From contig NZ_CP011533.1 of the NCBI RefSeq assembly GCF_001704275.1, positions 7,378,001 to 7,442,000 on the forward strand: a DNA stretch of 64,000 nucleotides, in the 5' to 3' direction. The notes under the pieces are model-generated. The model was given only the letters and a program-made list of their open reading frames with translations. It was not told the DNA's origin and searched no databases. This document shows positions 60,945 to 64,000 of this stretch, one piece after another; positions within the stretch are counted from its first letter, which is position 1; every line of letters starts with the position of its first letter. The translations under genes and the position numbers were made by a program. Source of the DNA: Streptomyces noursei ATCC 11455. Its GTDB lineage: Bacteria; Actinomycetota; Actinomycetes; Streptomycetales; Streptomycetaceae.

Positions 60945-62070
60945 TCCGGCCACCTCCCGGGCCGTACTGCTCGGCACCGCCTCCTACCACCACCTCGACG
61001 CGCTCCCGTCCGTCGAGGCCAACCTGCGCGACCTGGCGGCCACCCTCGGCGACGCCACGGTCTGGGGCCTGCCGGAGCCGCACTGCGAGGTGGTGCTCGA
61101 CCCGGGCAGTGCCGACGCGATGCTCGACCCCGTGCACCGCGCCGGCGACGAGGCCACCGACACCCTCGTCGTCTACTACGCCGGCCACGGCATGCGGGAC
61201 ACCGAGTCGGCCGACCTCTACCTCGGCCTGACCGGCTCCCGGGACGGCGTCGGCTACACCGCGGTCGCCTACCAGCACCTGCGCGGCGCCATCCGGTCCG
61301 CCCGGGCCCGCCGCAAGATCATCGTCCTGGACTGCTGCTTCAGCGGCCGGGCCGTCCGCACGCTCGCCGGCCAGGGCGACGTCCTGGCCGCCCGGGCCGC
61401 GGTGGACGGCGCGTACGTCCTGACCGCTTCCCCACGGGACCGGGTCGCCCTGGCCCCGGACGGCGAGCGGCACACCGCCTTCACCGGCGAACTGCTCGGC
61501 ATCCTCCGGCACGGCCTGACCGACGGCCCCGAACTGCTCGACCTCGACACCCTCTACCGGGCGCTGACCGAGCGGCTGGGCGCCAAGAACCGGCCCCTGC
61601 CGCAGCGCGCCCAGGAGAACGGCGTGGGACGGCTGCCGCTGGCCCGCAACCGGGCGCTGGCGCAGCGCCGCGCCCCCGCCGGGCCGGTGCTCGACGCCGA
61701 GGTCCGCGCCGCCATGGTGGCGTCCGGCCTCGGCCTGGCGCGGATGCTGCGGGCGGCCGGCAACAGCCGTGACGCGCTGCCGGTGCTCCGGCTCGCCCTC
61801 AGGGAGCGCGGCCCGAAGGACGCGGGCAGCCTGCTGCCGGTGCAGCTGGAGCTCTCCGAACTCCTCGCCGAGACCGGGCAGATCAAGGAGGCCATCGAGG
61901 TCCTGGAGCAGGCGTTCCACCAGGCCCGTCAGGTCTACGGACCGGAGGCCGTGCTGGTCTGCCGGCGGCTGGCCGACCTGCTCCAGGAGTCCGGTAACCA
62001 CATCCAGGCGTGCGAGGTGCTCAAGCACGCCCTCGACCTGATGGAGCCGGGCCACCGCAGCCGGCTGTGA
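60928..62070 (+). CDS. Caspase-like (C14) protease with C-terminal TPRs
   Basis: A 380-aa caspase/metacaspase-fold protein. The p20-like domain spans residues about 10-230. VLLGTASYHHLDALPSVEAN is the first strand region, the catalytic His87 lies in VVYYAGHG, and the nucleophile is in IIVLDCCFSGRA, probably Cys137. YVLTASPRDRVA follows. Residues about 245-375 are TPR repeats: GLARMLRAAGNSRDALPVLRL, AETGQIKEAIEVLEQAFHQA and LLQESGNHIQACEVLKHALD. This protease is the likely effector of the kinase-EACC1 operon, acting on unknown proteins, perhaps to stop growth. ATG 60928 overlaps the adaptor by 17 bp. Confidence 0.85.
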   Translation: MTGLPDPATSRAVLLGTASYHHLDALPSVEANLRDLAATLGDATVWGLPEPHCEVVLDPGSADAMLDPVHRAGDEATDTLVVYYAGHGMRDTESADLYLGLTGSRDGVGYTAVAYQHLRGAIRSARARRKIIVLDCCFSGRAVRTLAGQGDVLAARAAVDGAYVLTASPRDRVALAPDGERHTAFTGELLGILRHGLTDGPELLDLDTLYRALTERLGAKNRPLPQRAQENGVGRLPLARNRALAQRRAPAGPVLDAEVRAAMVASGLGLARMLRAAGNSRDALPVLRLALRERGPKDAGSLLPVQLELSELLAETGQIKEAIEVLEQAFHQARQVYGPEAVLVCRRLADLLQESGNHIQACEVLKHALDLMEPGHRSRL

Positions 62071-62089
62071 AACGCCCCGGAACAGGCGA

Positions 62090-62118
62090 ACGGCCCGCCG
62101 GGAAGCCCGGCGGGCCGT
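62090..62118. terminator. Bidirectional terminator
   Basis: Perfect 13-bp stem (62090-62102 with 62106-62118), loop AAG, between the convergent caspase and DUF349 genes. Confidence 0.85.
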
Positions 62119-62134
62119 CAGCAGGGGTGGCGGC

Positions 62135-63364
62135 TCAGCCGCCGAACTCCTCCAGGCCCTTCAGTGCCTGGTCCAGCAGCGCCTTGCGGCCCTCCAGCTC
62201 CCGACCGAGCTTGTCGGCCTTGGCGGTGTTGCCGGCCGCCCGGGCCTGGTCGATCTGCTTCTGGAGCTTGTCGACGGCGTCCTGGAGCTGACCGGTCAGC
62301 CCCGCGGCGCGGGCCCGCGCCTCAGGGTTGGTCCGCCGCCACTCGGCCTCCTCGGCGTCCTGGATGGCCCGCTCGACGGCGTGCATCCGGCCCTCGATCT
62401 TGGGACGCGCGTCCCGCGGCACGTGGCCGATGGCCTCCCACCGCTCGTTGATCCCGCGGAACGCGGCCCGGGCCGTCTTCAGGTCGGTGACCGGGAGCAG
62501 CTTCTCCGCCTCGGCGGCCAGCTCCTCCTTGCGGGTCAGGTTCTCCCCCTGCTCGGCGTCGCGCTCCGCGAAGACCTCGCCGCGCGCCTGGAAGAAGACG
62601 TCCTGCGCACCGCGGAAGCGGTTCCACAGGTCGTCCTCGTGCTCGCGCTGGGCGCGCCCGGCGGCCTTCCAGTCCTGCATCAGCTCGCGGTAGCGGGCGG
62701 CGGTGGCCCCCCAGTCCGTGGAGCCGGACAGCGACTCGGCCTCGGCGACCAGCTTCTCCTTGGCCTTGCGGGAGTCCTCGCGCTGCGCGTCCAGCGAGGC
62801 GAAGTGCGCCTTGCGCCGCTTGGAGAACGCCGACCGGGCGTGCGAGAAGCGGTGCCACAGCTCGTCGTCGGTCTTGCGGTCCAGCCGCGGCAGGCCCTTC
62901 CAGGTGTCCACCAGCGCCCGCAGCCGCTCGCCGGCCACCCGCCACTGCTCGCTGGCGGCCAGCTCCTCGGCCTCGGCGACCAGCTTCTCCTTGGACTGCC
63001 GGGCCTCGTCCGTCTGTCGGGCCTTCGCCGCCCGGCGCTCCTCGCGCCGCGAGTCGACCACGGCCACCAGCGCGTCCAGCCGCTTGCCCAGCGTCGCCAG
63101 ATCGCCCACCGCGTGGTGCTCGTCCACCTGCTGGCGCAGGTGGTCGATGGCGGTCTGTGCGTCCTTCGCCGAGAGGTCGGTGGTCTTGACCCGCCGTTCC
63201 AGGAGGTCGATCTCCACGACCAGGCCCTCATACTTGCGCTCGAAGTAGGCGAGGGCCTCCTCGGGGGTTCCCGCCTGCCACGATCCGACGACCTGCTCGC
63301 CGTCGGCGGTACGCACGTACACGGTCCCCGTCTCATCGACGCGGCCCCATGGGTCGCTGCTCAC
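62135..63364 (-). CDS. DUF349 coiled-coil protein
   Basis: A 409-aa protein of long, charged helices. The N-terminus SSDPWGRVDETGTVYVRTADGE is a small beta domain. It is followed by repeated DUF349 units, each about 75 residues: SKEKLVAEAEELAASEQWRVAGERLRALVDTW, AKEKLVAEAESLSGSTDWGATAARYRELMQDWK and KEELAAEAEKLLPVTDLKTARAAFRGINERW. No enzyme motif. The unit recurs in proteins of unknown function; a coiled-coil scaffold is likely. GTG 63364 follows GAGGAGG. The frame upstream to 63508 has no such site. It is downstream of the cyclophilin gene on the same strand. Confidence 0.85.
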   Translation of the reverse strand: MSSDPWGRVDETGTVYVRTADGEQVVGSWQAGTPEEALAYFERKYEGLVVEIDLLERRVKTTDLSAKDAQTAIDHLRQQVDEHHAVGDLATLGKRLDALVAVVDSRREERRAAKARQTDEARQSKEKLVAEAEELAASEQWRVAGERLRALVDTWKGLPRLDRKTDDELWHRFSHARSAFSKRRKAHFASLDAQREDSRKAKEKLVAEAESLSGSTDWGATAARYRELMQDWKAAGRAQREHEDDLWNRFRGAQDVFFQARGEVFAERDAEQGENLTRKEELAAEAEKLLPVTDLKTARAAFRGINERWEAIGHVPRDARPKIEGRMHAVERAIQDAEEAEWRRTNPEARARAAGLTGQLQDAVDKLQKQIDQARAAGNTAKADKLGRELEGRKALLDQALKGLEEFGG

Positions 63365-63605
63365 AGCGCCTCCTCCACATGATGCCGACGCGGGCCTGTG
63401 GCCCCCCGGCATCGTCCACAGTTTCTGTCCGGCGGGGCAGCGCCCCGGCCGGTCCGACGGGCTGAATTGCGGTGAGGGTGGCAGGCCGTCGGAGCAGGCA
63501 CCCTTCACAACGCCAATCTAGGCGACCGGAGGTCGGCTGTCCGCATCCAGCACGACCGAAATTGCAGCCGGGACGCCGGAACGCGCCCTCGGTCGGCCCG
63601 ATCGC

Positions 63606-64000
63606 TCAGGATTTCCCGACCGTCGCCCGGTCGATGACCACCGTGGCGTTGGGCGCGGTGTTGCCGGTCGCCGGCTCGGGGTGCGAACCGGCGTCGGCGA
63701 TCTTCTTCAGGACGTCCATCCCGCCGGTGACCCGGCCGAACGGCGTGTAGTTCGGCGGCAGCTGGCTGTCCTTGTAGACGAGGAAGAACTGACTGCCGCC
63801 GGAATTGCGGGTCTTGGGGTTCGTGCCGTCGTAGCGGTTGGCCATGGCGACCGTGCCCGCCGGATACACATTGCCCTTGATCCGTGGGTCCTTGAGGTTC
63901 TCGTCCGGCAGGGTGTAGCCGGGCGTGCCCTCGCCGGTGCCCTTGGGGTCGCCGCACTGCAGGACGTAGATGTTCTGGTCGACCAGCCGGTGGCAGCGGC
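63606..64000 (-). CDS. Peptidyl-prolyl cis-trans isomerase (cyclophilin), N-terminal part outside window
   Basis: Protein-folding enzyme of the cyclophilin type. The frame reads in from the right edge: RCHRLVDQNIYVLQCGDPKGTG, YTLPDENL, AGTVAMANRYDGTNPKTRNSGGSQFFLVYKD (the conserved M-A-x...S-Q-F-F core) and PPNYTPFGRVTGGMDVL, ending with VGKS and TGA at 63606-63608. The N-terminal end, where a signal peptide or lipobox would be, is missing, so its location cannot be said. Internal ATG 63869 is not the start. Confidence 0.93.
   Translation of the reverse strand, partial: RCHRLVDQNIYVLQCGDPKGTGEGTPGYTLPDENLKDPRIKGNVYPAGTVAMANRYDGTNPKTRNSGGSQFFLVYKDSQLPPNYTPFGRVTGGMDVLKKIADAGSHPEPATGNTAPNATVVIDRATVGKS

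Overview
This 64 kb window is a high-GC actinobacterial chromosome segment, almost certainly Streptomyces. The base composition is strongly GC at third codon positions and GTG/TTG starts are frequent. Several promoters place the transcription start on the start codon (leaderless mRNAs). A 137-aa SsgB sporulation protein and phosphatidylinositol-mannoside genes are present. Gene order from argH through metNIQ, cob genes, ssgB, thrS, pgsA-patA-pimA, pdxST, yebC-ruvCAB-yajC-secDF-apt-relA matches, as far as I remember it, the SCO1510-SCO1570 region of S. coelicolor. No transposase, integrase, prophage or CRISPR array is visible.

Layout. 1-8.1 kb: 3' end of argH; a TetR repressor translationally coupled to a 14-TM drug exporter; a Tat-exported 5'-nucleotidase; PlsC acyltransferase; a Tat-exported glycerophosphodiester phosphodiesterase; a GNAT acetyltransferase. 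8.1-12.4 kb: two coupled membrane proteins, then the methionine ABC transporter metN-metI-metQ, preceded by a 28-codon Met/Cys leader peptide and closed by a strong terminator. 12.6-21.3 kb: a GNAT enzyme and cobalamin/siroheme genes (cbiET, a BluB-CobT fusion with a long Pro/Ala/Glu/Gln tail, cysG-type), then an RNA methyltransferase. 21.4-24.3 kb: a membrane Ser/Thr kinase, a small membrane protein and five minus-strand tRNAs (Gly-Cys-Val-Val-Val).

24.5-34 kb: pabB-pabC for p-aminobenzoate, a double-GNAT protein, a DsbA-like protein, small membrane proteins, a CGNR zinc-finger regulator, ssgB, two identical tRNA-Val(CAC) genes flanking an SRPBCC protein, a DnaQ-like exonuclease and two genes of unknown function. 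34-43 kb: thrS, a HIT hydrolase, a NodB-like lipoprotein coupled to a beta-propeller lipoprotein, an unknown membrane protein and an EF-G-like GTPase. 43.2-46 kb: the phosphatidylinositol phosphate synthase / acyltransferase / PimA operon. 46.7-59.2 kb: a LemA-like protein, pdxS-pdxT (PLP synthase), yebC, ruvC-ruvA-ruvB, yajC, secD-secF, apt and a RelA/SpoT enzyme. 59.3-64 kb: a kinase-EACC1-caspase operon, a DUF349 protein and the start-less end of a cyclophilin gene.

Three places stand out. First, 45954-46601 is a roughly 650-bp non-coding element with 43-bp terminal inverted repeats that supply the stop codon of pimA. It carries two large hairpins whose 13-nt loops are exact reverse complements of each other, plus tandem repeats. 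Second, 59261-62070 encodes a Ser/Thr kinase, an EACC1 adaptor and a caspase-like protease in overlapping frames, which looks like a regulated conflict or cell-death system set among housekeeping genes. Third, 9334-9420 encodes a leaderless peptide ending in Met-Cys-Arg-Met-Cys just before metNIQ, a likely translation-sensing attenuator.
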